This document shows, in pieces, positions 39,429-46,554 of a DNA stretch of 51,233 nucleotides; within the stretch, counting starts at the first letter, position 1, and every line of letters begins with the position of its first letter. The notes under the pieces are model-generated. The model did not search any database, was not told the DNA's origin, and saw only the letters and a program-made list of their open reading frames with translations. This DNA comes from Streptomyces populi. Its GTDB lineage: Bacteria > Actinomycetota > Actinomycetes > Streptomycetales > Streptomycetaceae. The stretch covers positions 1 through 51,233 of the forward strand of contig NZ_KZ626897.1 in the NCBI RefSeq assembly GCF_002911015.1, written 5' to 3'. The position numbers and the translations under genes were made by a program.

Positions 39429-40163
39429 TCAGGGGCCGATGTTCTTGAGCGCCTCACGCACGGACAGCGGCGCGAGCCTCGCCCGCTCCGCCTCGACGAA
39501 GTCCCGTACGGCGCGCGGGTCGGTCTTGGCGTACTCGCGCAGGCACCATCCGATGGCCTTGCGGACGAAGAAGTCGGGGTGGCCCGACCGCCGGACGCAG
39601 TACGCGAAGAGGCGCCCGGTGTCGGTGGCCTCCTTGTACCGGAGCTGGTGGAGCAGCGCCGTGCGGGCGACCCACAGGTCGTCGTCCTCGATCCAGGCGT
39701 CCATGTCGGTGCGCAGGCGCGGGTCCGCGGCCACCAGGCCACCCACCACGTGCGCGGCGAGCAGGTCGACGGTGTCCCACCAGGAGTCCGTGGAGACGAG
39801 GTGCCGGGCCACCGGCAGGAAACCGGACGACAGACGCTTCACGTGGCGGCGCAGATAGTCGACGGCGAAGTACCGGTACTCGCGTTCCGGCAGCCGCCAG
39901 CAGCGCAGGGCGAGCGCGGTGCAGTCCGCCTCGTCGGGCCGGGGGGCGCCCAGGAGCACGGTGCGGGACAGGGCACGGCGCTCGGGTGTCGTCAGCCCGA
40001 GGAAGGGGGCGACGTCCTTCATGTACGCGCGCATCGACGCGGCCCGGCCGGGGTCGGCGGCCGCCGGGTAGAGGGTCGTGAGCCGCTCCAGGACGGTGTC
40101 CGCGAGGACGCTCTCCGGCACCTCGAACCGGGCACCTGACGTTCCGGAAGCTGTGACGCCCAT
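39429..40163 (-). CDS. DNA alkylation repair protein, AlkD type
   Basis: A 244-residue HEAT-repeat-like DNA glycosylase family protein. Repeats of paired helices fill the chain. Family marks are PFLGLTTPERRAL, LPEREYRYFAVDYLRRHVK, TDSWWDTVDLLAAHVVG (with the catalytic-site Trp and Asp), DDLWVARTALLHQLRYK, and FVRKAIGWCLREYAKTDP. AlkD proteins excise 3- and 7-alkylated purines. ATG 40163 begins 7 nt after TATGGT, consistent with a leaderless message; ATG 40175 is an alternative. Divergent from the TVP38-type gene. Confidence 0.88.
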   Translation of the reverse strand: MGVTASGTSGARFEVPESVLADTVLERLTTLYPAAADPGRAASMRAYMKDVAPFLGLTTPERRALSRTVLLGAPRPDEADCTALALRCWRLPEREYRYFAVDYLRRHVKRLSSGFLPVARHLVSTDSWWDTVDLLAAHVVGGLVAADPRLRTDMDAWIEDDDLWVARTALLHQLRYKEATDTGRLFAYCVRRSGHPDFFVRKAIGWCLREYAKTDPRAVRDFVEAERARLAPLSVREALKNIGP

Positions 40164-40212
40164 GAGACGAACCATACGGCGATCACACACATCCGTCGGT
40201 TAGTGTCACCGG

Positions 40213-41031
40213 ATGCTCGATGCCACCACCCGCTCTGGGGGCACCGCCACGGCCACTCCCCAGGCTGCCGCCACGGAGCTCGCCGCCGCCCTCGGCCTCG
40301 CCGTCGGCCCGGAGACCGCCGTCGCCGCACCCGCGGTCCCGACCGTCCCGCGCACCACCCCTGCCGCGCGCCTCCTGAGAGCGCTGCTCTCCCCCTGGGC
40401 GCGGCTCTCCCTGCTGGCCGTGCTGCTCGCGGCGGCCGCGTCGAGCGTGCTCCTCTTCGACCCGCAGCAACTGCTCGCCGACGGCTGGCCGCCCCAGCTC
40501 GGCGGCGCCACGGCGGCCGTCGCGTTCGCCGTGGCGTACGGGCTGTGCACGGTCGCCTTCGTGCCCCGGCCGCTGCTCAACCTGGCCGCCGGCGCCGTGT
40601 TCGGCTCCCAACTGGGCCTGGGGACCGCGCTGGTGGGCACGGTGCTCGGCGCCGGTGCCGCCTTCGGGCTCGGCCGCGTCCTCGGACAGGACGCGCTGCG
40701 GCCGCTGCTGCGGGCCCGCTGGCTGAAGGCGGCGGACGGTCAGCTCAGCCGGCACGGTTTCCGCTCGATGATGGTGGCCCGACTGTTCCCCGGTGTGCCG
40801 TTCTGGGCCGCGAACTACTGCGCGGCCGTCTCCCGCATGGGCTGGATCCCCTTCCTGGTCGCGACGGCGCTCGGGTCGGTCCCGAACACCGCCGCGTACG
40901 CCGTCGCCGGCGCCCGCGCGTCGTCACCGACCTCCCCGGCGTTCCTGATCGCGATGGCCCTGATCACGCTCCCCGCCCTGGCCGGAACGGTGGTGGCCTG
41001 GCGCAAGCGCCACCACCTGCGCGGCCGCTGA
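40213..41031 (+). CDS. TVP38/TMEM64-family membrane protein
   Basis: A 272-residue polytopic membrane protein of the DedA-related SNARE-associated superfamily. An Ala/Thr/Pro-rich N-terminus (about 1-55) precedes helices from LLAVLLAAAASSVLLF. The family motifs are FVPRPLLNLAAGAVFGSQLG and MVARLFPGVPFWAANYCAAV, with YAVAGARAS near the end. Relatives act in lipid scrambling or envelope homeostasis; the precise role here is unknown. TAGTGT (40201-40206) ends 6 nt before ATG and there is no ribosome site, so it is probably leaderless. A hairpin terminator follows. Confidence 0.85.
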   Translation: MLDATTRSGGTATATPQAAATELAAALGLAVGPETAVAAPAVPTVPRTTPAARLLRALLSPWARLSLLAVLLAAAASSVLLFDPQQLLADGWPPQLGGATAAVAFAVAYGLCTVAFVPRPLLNLAAGAVFGSQLGLGTALVGTVLGAGAAFGLGRVLGQDALRPLLRARWLKAADGQLSRHGFRSMMVARLFPGVPFWAANYCAAVSRMGWIPFLVATALGSVPNTAAYAVAGARASSPTSPAFLIAMALITLPALAGTVVAWRKRHHLRGR

Positions 41032-41050
41032 GGCACGCGCGGCACCGGTA

Positions 41051-41067
41051 CGCGGGCGTGGCCCGCG
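41051..41067. terminator. Terminator between convergent genes
   Basis: CGCGGGC-GTG-GCCCGCG, perfect 7-bp stem with 3-nt loop, in the 52-bp gap between the TVP38-type and thiolase stops. Confidence 0.5.
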
Positions 41068-41083
41068 CCCCGGTCCACGACCG

Positions 41084-42259
41084 CTACGGGCGCACGGCTT
41101 CCAGGATCATCGCGTTCGCCAGTCCGCCCGCCTCGCACATCGTCTGGAGCGCGTAGCGGGCGCCCCGGGCGCGCATCGCGTGGACGAGGGTCGTGGTGAG
41201 GCGGGTGCCGCTCGCGCCGAGCGGGTGGCCGATCGCGATGGCTCCGCCGTGCACGTTGACCTTGGACAGATCGGCGCCCGTCTCCTGCTGCCAGGCGAGA
41301 ACGACGGAGGCGAAGGCCTCGTTCACCTCGAAGAGGTCGATGTCGCCGAGGTCGAGACCGGCCTTGCGCAGCACCTTCTCGGTGGCCGGGACGACGCCGG
41401 TGAGCATCAGCAGCGGGTCGGAACCGGTGACGGCGAAGCTGTGCAACCGGGCGAGGGGCCGCAGGCCGAGGCGGGCGGCGGTCTCGCTCGACGTGATGAG
41501 CACGGCGGACGCGCCGTCGTTGACCGGGCTCGCGTTCCCGGCCGTCACGGACCAGTCGATCTGGGGGAAGCGCTCGGCGAAGGCGGGGTCGTGGTACGCG
41601 GGCTTCAGCCCGGCGAGTATCTCGGGGGTGCTGCCGGGGCGGACGCACTCGTCCCGGGTGAGGCCTTCCAGGGACGCGGTCTCGGCGTCGAACAGACCGC
41701 CGTCCCACGCCCGTGCCGCCTTACGGTGCGATCCGACCGCGAAGACGTCCATCCGCTCGCGGGTGATGCCCCACTTGGCGGCGATGAGCTCGGCGCTGAT
41801 GCCCTGGGGCACCAGGCCCTCGGGGTAGCGCCCCGCGACCCCGGGGCCGAAGGGGTCCGCACCCGCCGGCACGTTGGACCACATCGGCACCCGGCTCATC
41901 GACTCCACGCCGCAGGCCACGGCCATGTCGTACGCCCCCGACATGACGCCCTGCGCGGCGAAGTGCACGGCCTGCTGCGAGGAGCCGCACTGGCGGTCCA
42001 CGGTGGTCGCGGGGACCGTCTCGGGGAATCCCGCGGAGAGCACGGCGTACCGGGTGGTGTTCATGGCCTGCTCGCCGACCTGGTCGACGGTGCCGCCGAT
42101 GACGTCGTCGATCAGCGCCGGGTCGATCCCGGAACGCTCGACGAGCGCGCGGAGGGTGTGGGCGAGGAGTTCCACCGGGTGGACGTGGGCGAGCGAACCG
42201 CCCGGCTTGCCCTTGCCCACGGGGGTGCGTACGGCTTCGACGATCACGGCGTCACGCAT
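41084..42259 (-). CDS. Acetyl-CoA C-acyltransferase (thiolase)
   Basis: A 391-residue thiolase, complete in all motifs: VDRQCGSSQQAVHFAA with the acyl-accepting Cys91, VNEAFASVVLAWQ, GGAIAIGHPLGASGTR with the catalytic His, and TMCEAGGLANA with the second catalytic Cys. It resembles the degradative FadA-type enzymes of actinobacteria that cleave 3-ketoacyl-CoA, but a biosynthetic direction cannot be excluded. ATG 42259 has GAGAGG upstream. It is divergent from an HxlR regulator with twin operators in the 159-bp gap, so it is probably regulated as a single-gene unit. Confidence 0.92.
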   Translation of the reverse strand: MRDAVIVEAVRTPVGKGKPGGSLAHVHPVELLAHTLRALVERSGIDPALIDDVIGGTVDQVGEQAMNTTRYAVLSAGFPETVPATTVDRQCGSSQQAVHFAAQGVMSGAYDMAVACGVESMSRVPMWSNVPAGADPFGPGVAGRYPEGLVPQGISAELIAAKWGITRERMDVFAVGSHRKAARAWDGGLFDAETASLEGLTRDECVRPGSTPEILAGLKPAYHDPAFAERFPQIDWSVTAGNASPVNDGASAVLITSSETAARLGLRPLARLHSFAVTGSDPLLMLTGVVPATEKVLRKAGLDLGDIDLFEVNEAFASVVLAWQQETGADLSKVNVHGGAIAIGHPLGASGTRLTTTLVHAMRARGARYALQTMCEAGGLANAMILEAVRP

Positions 42260-42333
42260 GGATACCTCTCAGGTCTGTCAGGTCTCTGAGGTCGGAAGAA
42301 ACGGCGACCGGGCGGGCCCAGCCGCCGAGCCGA

Positions 42334-42357
42334 GTGAGTTGGAATTCCAAACCCACT
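42334..42357. promoter_or_regulatory. HxlR operator copy 1
   Basis: AGTGAGTTGGAA joined to TTCCAAACCCAC: a perfect TTGGAA/TTCCAA core with GTGAG and CCCAC flanks. Nearly the same sequence recurs at 42378-42402, 44 bp downstream. It lies 75-98 bp upstream of the thiolase start. Confidence 0.6.
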
Positions 42358-42377
42358 AAGTGACCCAACAGTAACCT

Positions 42378-42402
42378 AGTGAGTTGGAACATCCAACCCA
42401 CC
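42378..42402. promoter_or_regulatory. HxlR operator copy 2, overlapping the hxlR promoter
   Basis: AGTGAGTTGGA-ACA-TCCAACCCACC, 9 of 11 arm positions symmetric. It covers the -35 box of the regulator (TTGGAA 42384-42389), so binding would shut off the regulator's own gene. Confidence 0.6.
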
Positions 42403-42412
42403 TTCGTAGACT
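42384..42412 (+). promoter_or_regulatory. Promoter of the HxlR gene (leaderless)
   Basis: TTGGAA (42384-42389), 17-bp spacer, TAGACT (42407-42412), then 6 nt to ATG 42419. Near-ideal spacing and no Shine-Dalgarno indicate a leaderless transcript. Confidence 0.65.
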
Positions 42413-42418
42413 GACCGC

Positions 42419-42880
42419 ATGAAGGACCCCCGCCCCTGCTCGATCGCCGAGACGCTCGCCCTCGTCGGCGAGAAGTACTCCCTGCTGGTCCTGCGCGAGG
42501 TGTCGCTCGGCGCCACGCGCTTCGACCAGCTGGCGCGCAACACCGGCGCCCCCCGCGACGTGCTGACGACCAGGCTGAAGCGCCTCGTCGACGCGGGACT
42601 GCTGGAGAAGGCGGAGTACAGCGACCGCCCCAAGCGCTACGAGTACCGGCCCACCCGGGCGGGCCTCGAACTGGGACCCGTTCTGCTGATGCTGATGTCC
42701 TGGGGCGACCGGTACCTCCAGGAGGGCGGCTTCCGGCCCATGGTCCTGGAGCACACCTGCGGCCACGAACTGGTCCCCCAGGTCGTCTGTCGGGAATGCG
42801 GGGAGCGGGTCGAACACGAATCCCTCACGCCCCACCCCCAGGTCCCGGGCTGGACGGTGACGGGGCCCGTGACGGAGTGA
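42419..42880 (+). CDS. HxlR-family transcriptional regulator
   Basis: A 153-residue winged-helix regulator. Residues about 8-95 are the HxlR domain: CSIAETLALVGEKYSLLVLR, ARNTGAPRDVLTTRLKRLVD (recognition helix), and KRYEYRPTRAGLELGPVLLM. The C-terminus adds EHTCGHELVPQVVCRECGE, a Cys/His cluster that could bind metal or sense oxidants, a recurrent feature of actinobacterial HxlR proteins. It most likely represses the divergent thiolase gene and itself through the twin operators. A hairpin spans the stop codon. Confidence 0.9.
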   Translation: MKDPRPCSIAETLALVGEKYSLLVLREVSLGATRFDQLARNTGAPRDVLTTRLKRLVDAGLLEKAEYSDRPKRYEYRPTRAGLELGPVLLMLMSWGDRYLQEGGFRPMVLEHTCGHELVPQVVCRECGERVEHESLTPHPQVPGWTVTGPVTE

Positions 42881-42892
42881 CCGCCGTCACGG
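42867..42892 (+). terminator. Hairpin spanning the hxlR stop codon
   Basis: CCGTGACGG (42867-42875) pairs perfectly with CCGTCACGG (42884-42892); the TGA stop is in the 8-nt loop. Probably terminates the hxlR mRNA. The rest of the spacer to uppP has TAGGCTTCCC at 43087-43096 and no gene. Confidence 0.5.
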
Positions 42893-43177
42893 AAGCGGCG
42901 GGCGGTGACACCCCGGCCCTCACGCCGCCGCGTCCCACCGGGACCCGCCCCCGGCCGGCCCGGCACCTCGGTCACCGGGGACGACACCGTCCGGCGCCCC
43001 TCGAGGCCGGAGCTTCCCCGGGCACGGCGGAAGGCTCCCCCCTGAAGTCCCGAAACCCCCGTGGCCGGGCCGTGATCCGCGCCGGTTAGGCTTCCCTCAG
43101 CGCCCGTGACCGCCCCGTACCGCGATCCGGCGTGCCCATCTCCCGTTCCACGATCAGCACTTGGACCACGTAACTCC

Positions 43178-44053
43178 ATGTCTTGGTTTCAATCCCTCGT
43201 CCTCGGACTCGTCCAGGGGCTGACCGAATTCCTCCCCGTCTCCTCCAGCGCACACCTGCGGCTGACCGCGGCCTTCTCGGGCTGGGACGATCCCGGTGCG
43301 GCGTTCACCGCGATCACGCAGCTCGGCACGGAGGCCGCGGTGCTGATCTACTTCCGCAAGGACGTGGGGAACATCCTGTCGGCGTGGTTCCGCTCGCTCA
43401 CCGACAAGGCGATGCGCGGCAACCACGACGCCCGGATGGGATGGCTGGTGATCGTCGGCTCGATCCCGATCGGGGTGCTGGGCGTCACGCTCAAGGACCA
43501 GATCGAGGGGCCGTTCCGCGATCTGCGGGTCACCGCCACCATGCTGATCGTGATGGGCATCGTCCTGGGCGTCGCCGACCGGCTCGCGGCCCGCGACGAA
43601 GCGGGCGGCAGGCACCGGGCGGCCAAGCAGCGCAAGGTGCTCGAGGACCTGAACACCAAGGACGGCCTCCTGTTCGGCATATGCCAGGCGATGGCCCTGA
43701 TCCCCGGCGTGTCCCGCTCCGGCGCGACCATCAGCGGCGGTCTGTTCATGGGCTACAGCCGCGCGGCGGCGGCCCGTTACTCCTTCCTCCTCGCCATGCC
43801 GGCCGTCCTCGCCTCCGGCGCCTTCGAGCTCAAGGACGCTGCCGCGGAGGGCCACGTCTCCTGGGGGCCGACCGCCTTCGCGACGATCATCGCCTTCGCG
43901 GTCGGATACGCCGTCATCGCGTGGTTCATGAAGTTCATCTCGCACAAGAGCTTCATGCCGTTCGTCTGGTACCGGATCGTCCTCGGATTCGTCATCATCG
44001 GACTGGTCGGCACCGACGTCCTCAGCCCTCACGCGGCCGAGTCCTCCGGCTGA
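43178..44053 (+). CDS. uppP: Undecaprenyl-diphosphatase UppP/BacA
   Basis: A 291-residue integral membrane phosphatase that regenerates undecaprenyl phosphate for peptidoglycan and other envelope polymers. Both catalytic motifs are present: LTEFLPVSSSAHL (15-27, Glu17 and the serines) and IPGVSRSGATI. About eight membrane helices are visible, and the length is normal. ATG 43178 starts MSWFQSLVLGLVQGLTE; the upstream in-frame GTG 43106 is unlikely. It can confer bacitracin tolerance when abundant. A TAGGCT box about 90 bp upstream is shared with the DedA gene. Confidence 0.95.
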   Translation: MSWFQSLVLGLVQGLTEFLPVSSSAHLRLTAAFSGWDDPGAAFTAITQLGTEAAVLIYFRKDVGNILSAWFRSLTDKAMRGNHDARMGWLVIVGSIPIGVLGVTLKDQIEGPFRDLRVTATMLIVMGIVLGVADRLAARDEAGGRHRAAKQRKVLEDLNTKDGLLFGICQAMALIPGVSRSGATISGGLFMGYSRAAAARYSFLLAMPAVLASGAFELKDAAAEGHVSWGPTAFATIIAFAVGYAVIAWFMKFISHKSFMPFVWYRIVLGFVIIGLVGTDVLSPHAAESSG

Positions 44054-44192
44054 GCCGGCCGCGCCCCGGGGCTCCCTCGGCGCGGAGCCGCCGGGTTCCG
44101 GGCGCCGACCGGGGCGGTAGGCCGTCTGGCCGAACACTTCTGCGGACCGGGTTGCGGCGTTCTAGCGTGGCCTCCCCGACTGGAGGTGGAGC

Positions 44193-44366
44193 ATGCTGAA
44201 GGATCCCGCGCCCGGCCGACTGGGCACGGAAGCGCGCTGTGTGAAGTTCCCCGACGGCAGCCGCGGGGTGATCCTGGTGAGGGCGGGCATCCCGCAGGAC
44301 GAGGCGGACGAACTCGCGGCGCGGATCTGGACGGAACGGCCGGATGCGGGCGGGCCGCGCGGTTGA
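44193..44366 (+). CDS. Small protein of 57 residues
   Basis: ATG 44193 follows GGAGG (44182-44186) with 6-nt spacing, an excellent ribosome site. The product begins MLKDPAPGRLGTEARCVKFP and continues with DGSRGVILVRAGIPQDEADE, a compact, balanced composition with one Cys and alternating strand/helix character. Third codon positions are G/C-rich as in real genes. I do not recognise the family. It lies alone between uppP and another small gene. Confidence 0.7.
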   Translation: MLKDPAPGRLGTEARCVKFPDGSRGVILVRAGIPQDEADELAARIWTERPDAGGPRG

Positions 44367-44716
44367 AGCCGTCGAGTCCACGCGGATCCCGCGGATCACC
44401 CGGGCGGGATCTCCGCCCCCGTTCACCCGTATCGGTCATATCCGCAGCTCCGGCCGTGCCCGCCGCTCGGCCGTGCCCGCCGCATCCGCTCCGCCCCGCC
44501 CCGGCGTCCTGCCCGGCCGTGACCGGAGGCGGGCACGCGCGGCCCCCGGCCGTTCCGTCCCGCCCCGGGGCCGGGTCCCGCACGACCGCTCCGCTCCGGC
44601 GGGCGAGGGACCCGGCCGCCGGAGCGGAGCCGGCGGTGAACGCCGTGACGCAGCACATACGGCTCGAGTAGCCGCCCGGTAGCGCAGCGTCAGTCCTTGC
44701 GCCTAGGCTGGTCCGC
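44367..44716. repeat. 350-bp spacer with tandem 16-bp repeat and 15-bp hairpin
   Basis: CGGCCGTGCCCGCCGC occurs twice in tandem (44451-44466 and 44468-44483). GCTCCGCTCCGGCGG (44588-44602) pairs perfectly with CCGCCGGAGCGGAGC (44616-44630), 13-nt loop, probably a terminator. TAGGCT (44704-44709) is the promoter box of the next small gene. No coding frame is credible. Confidence 0.6.
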
Positions 44717-44896
44717 ATGTCCCCCGATGCCACTCCGCCTGGTTCCGTGCGCTCTGCCGCCGCGTTGAACGAACAGATCCGCGCCCTGTGGACGCGGACG
44801 GGCGGCTCCCTGTCCGCGCAGGAGCGGGCGGAGTACGAGCTGTTGATCGTGAAGTGGGCCGAGGCGATACGCGGCGAGATCATCGAAGCGGCGTAG
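44717..44896 (+). CDS. Small protein of 59 residues
   Basis: ATG 44717 to TAG 44896. The product starts MSPDATPPGSVRSAAALNEQ and continues IRALWTRTGGSLSAQERAEY with an amphipathic helical, Glu/Ala-rich end (EAIRGEIIEAA). TAGGCT (44704-44709) ends 7 nt before the ATG and there is no Shine-Dalgarno, so it is probably leaderless, like several other genes here. Codon use fits a real gene. Family not recognised; I believe similar small proteins exist in other streptomycetes but cannot verify it. Confidence 0.65.
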   Translation: MSPDATPPGSVRSAAALNEQIRALWTRTGGSLSAQERAEYELLIVKWAEAIRGEIIEAA

Positions 44897-44925
44897 GCCC
44901 GCCCGCGCTTCCCCCACGCAAGGGC

Positions 44926-45666
44926 TCACCTCCCGCCGGACACCCGTAGCACCGCCCCCGTCGTGTACGACGCGTCGGGCGACATCAACCACGCGACGGC
45001 GGCGGCGATCTCCTCCGCCGTGCCGACGCGGCGCAGCGGAATCGAGGCGGCGGCGCGTCCGGCGCGGCCCGGATCGCCCATGGCCGCGTGCATCTCGGTG
45101 TCGATCATGCCGGGCGCGACCGCGTTGACACGGATGCCGTCGGGGCCCAGCTCCTTGGCGAGGCCCGTGGTCAGCGCGTCCACGGCCGCCTTGCTCGCCG
45201 CGTAGTGCACGAATTCGCCGGGACTGCCGAGCGTGGCGGCGGCCGAGGACACGTTCACGATGGCACCGCCGCCCAGGGCGGCCATGGAGCGGGCGGCACG
45301 ACGCGAACACAGCAGCGTGCCGAGCAGGTTGACCTCGACCACACGGCGCAGATCGGCGGTGTCGGCGTCCGCGAGCCGTCCGAGCGGTCCGGTCACCCCG
45401 GCGTTGTTCACCAGCCCGGTCACCGGTCCCAGCCGGTCCGCGGCCGTGTCGAAGAGCCGCTCGACAGCGGCCTCGTCGGAGGTGTCCACCCGCACGGTGA
45501 CACAGCGTGCCCCGGCCGCGCGGACGGCGGCCGCGGTCCGCTCCGCGGCCTCGCCGTCGCTCACATAGCCGACGACCAGGTCGTGCCCGTCCGCCGCGAG
45601 CCGGATACAGGTCGCGGCGCCGATGCCGCGACTGCCTCCCGTGACGATCGTGACCGGACGTGCCAT
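44926..45666 (-). CDS. SDR-family oxidoreductase
   Basis: A 246-residue classical short-chain dehydrogenase. TGGSRGIGAA (9-18) is the cofactor motif and LVNNAGVTGPLG the structural NNAG motif. NVSSAAATLGSPGEFVHYAASKAA supplies catalytic Ser, Tyr and Lys in split positions, and the end ASYTTGAVLRVSGGR is typical. It resembles FabG-like and glucose-dehydrogenase-like reductases; the substrate is unknown. GGAGG precedes ATG 45666. Divergent from a SnoaL-like gene, which may share its pathway or control region. Confidence 0.9.
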   Translation of the reverse strand: MARPVTIVTGGSRGIGAATCIRLAADGHDLVVGYVSDGEAAERTAAAVRAAGARCVTVRVDTSDEAAVERLFDTAADRLGPVTGLVNNAGVTGPLGRLADADTADLRRVVEVNLLGTLLCSRRAARSMAALGGGAIVNVSSAAATLGSPGEFVHYAASKAAVDALTTGLAKELGPDGIRVNAVAPGMIDTEMHAAMGDPGRAGRAAASIPLRRVGTAEEIAAAVAWLMSPDASYTTGAVLRVSGGR

Positions 45667-45879
45667 GTGAGCCTCCTGGAGGGGAACGACGCCGAGGGGA
45701 CCGCCGGGGCGGGGACCGTCCGCGGTCGATCATGGAGCACCGACGATCGCAGATCCGCGCCGCTCCCGGCACGGGGCCCGCACCTCGGACACCGGCTCTC
45801 CGCGCGGGCACCGTCCCGGCCACCGAATATCCCCGCACGGACTCTTGGCGTGGCAGGCGGAGTGGCCAACACTGAACCG

Positions 45880-46365
45880 ATGACGCAGCGTGTGGAGCTC
45901 GCGACCGTGCTGGACCGGTTCTCCGTGGACGAGGTCGTCACCGCGTACGCGGTGGCCGTGGACGACGGCGACTGGGATGCGTACAGGGGGCTGTTCGCAC
46001 CGAAGGGCCGCGCCGACTACCGCTCGGCCGGTGGCGTCGAGGGCGACGCCGACGAGATCGCCAGGTGGCTCGCGCAGAGCCTGGACCTGTTCGCGATGCG
46101 CCAGCATCTGATAGTCAACCGGCGGGTGCGGTTCGGTGTCCTGGACCAGGACACCGGCGACACGGCCGAGGTGCGGGCCGACTACGTCAATCCGATGCGG
46201 TTCGCCGCGCAGGACGGCGATTCCACCGCGCCCGACCTCGTGTGCGGAGGCCGGTACGTCTTCGGTCTGCTGCGCACCGCCGAGGGCTGGCGGCTGCGCC
46301 AGGTGGTCGTCCAGGAGAAATGGCGCCGGATGCCCGGGGTCCGGAACGCGCCCGCGGACACCTGA
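45880..46365 (+). CDS. SnoaL-like/NTF2-fold protein
   Basis: A ~161-residue single-domain protein of the SnoaL_4 type. It shows VDEVVTAYAVAVDDGDWDAY, LFAPKGRADYRSAGGVEG, RQHLIVNRRVRFGVLD, a strand pair ending YVFGLLRTAEGWRLRQVVVQ, and the C-terminal EKWRRMPG. The fold hosts hydratases, cyclases and dehydratases as well as non-enzymes, so no reaction is assigned. The start may be ATG 45880 or one of the in-frame GTGs at 45862 and 45850. Divergent from the SDR gene. Confidence 0.78.
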   Translation: MTQRVELATVLDRFSVDEVVTAYAVAVDDGDWDAYRGLFAPKGRADYRSAGGVEGDADEIARWLAQSLDLFAMRQHLIVNRRVRFGVLDQDTGDTAEVRADYVNPMRFAAQDGDSTAPDLVCGGRYVFGLLRTAEGWRLRQVVVQEKWRRMPGVRNAPADT

Positions 46366-46480
46366 GCGGTCACCGCCCGCTCCCCGCCGGAGCCTCTCCG
46401 CCCCGCCGCCGGGCACCTGCCGAAGCCTCTCCGCGCCGCCTCCACGGCCCGGGGCGCTCGGCCGGCGGCGCGCCCCTTCC

Positions 46481-46508
46481 CGATCTCCACGCCCTCTGTC
46501 GGAGATCG
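46481..46508. promoter_or_regulatory. Inverted repeat upstream of lnt
   Basis: CGATCTCC (46481-46488) and GGAGATCG (46501-46508) are perfect 8-bp arms 12 nt apart, 47 bp before the lnt start. It could be an operator or a leader stem-loop. Confidence 0.35.
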
Positions 46509-46554
46509 CCGACGACGCGCACACTGGAGAGACCCCGGGGCAGGGAGGCGAAGG

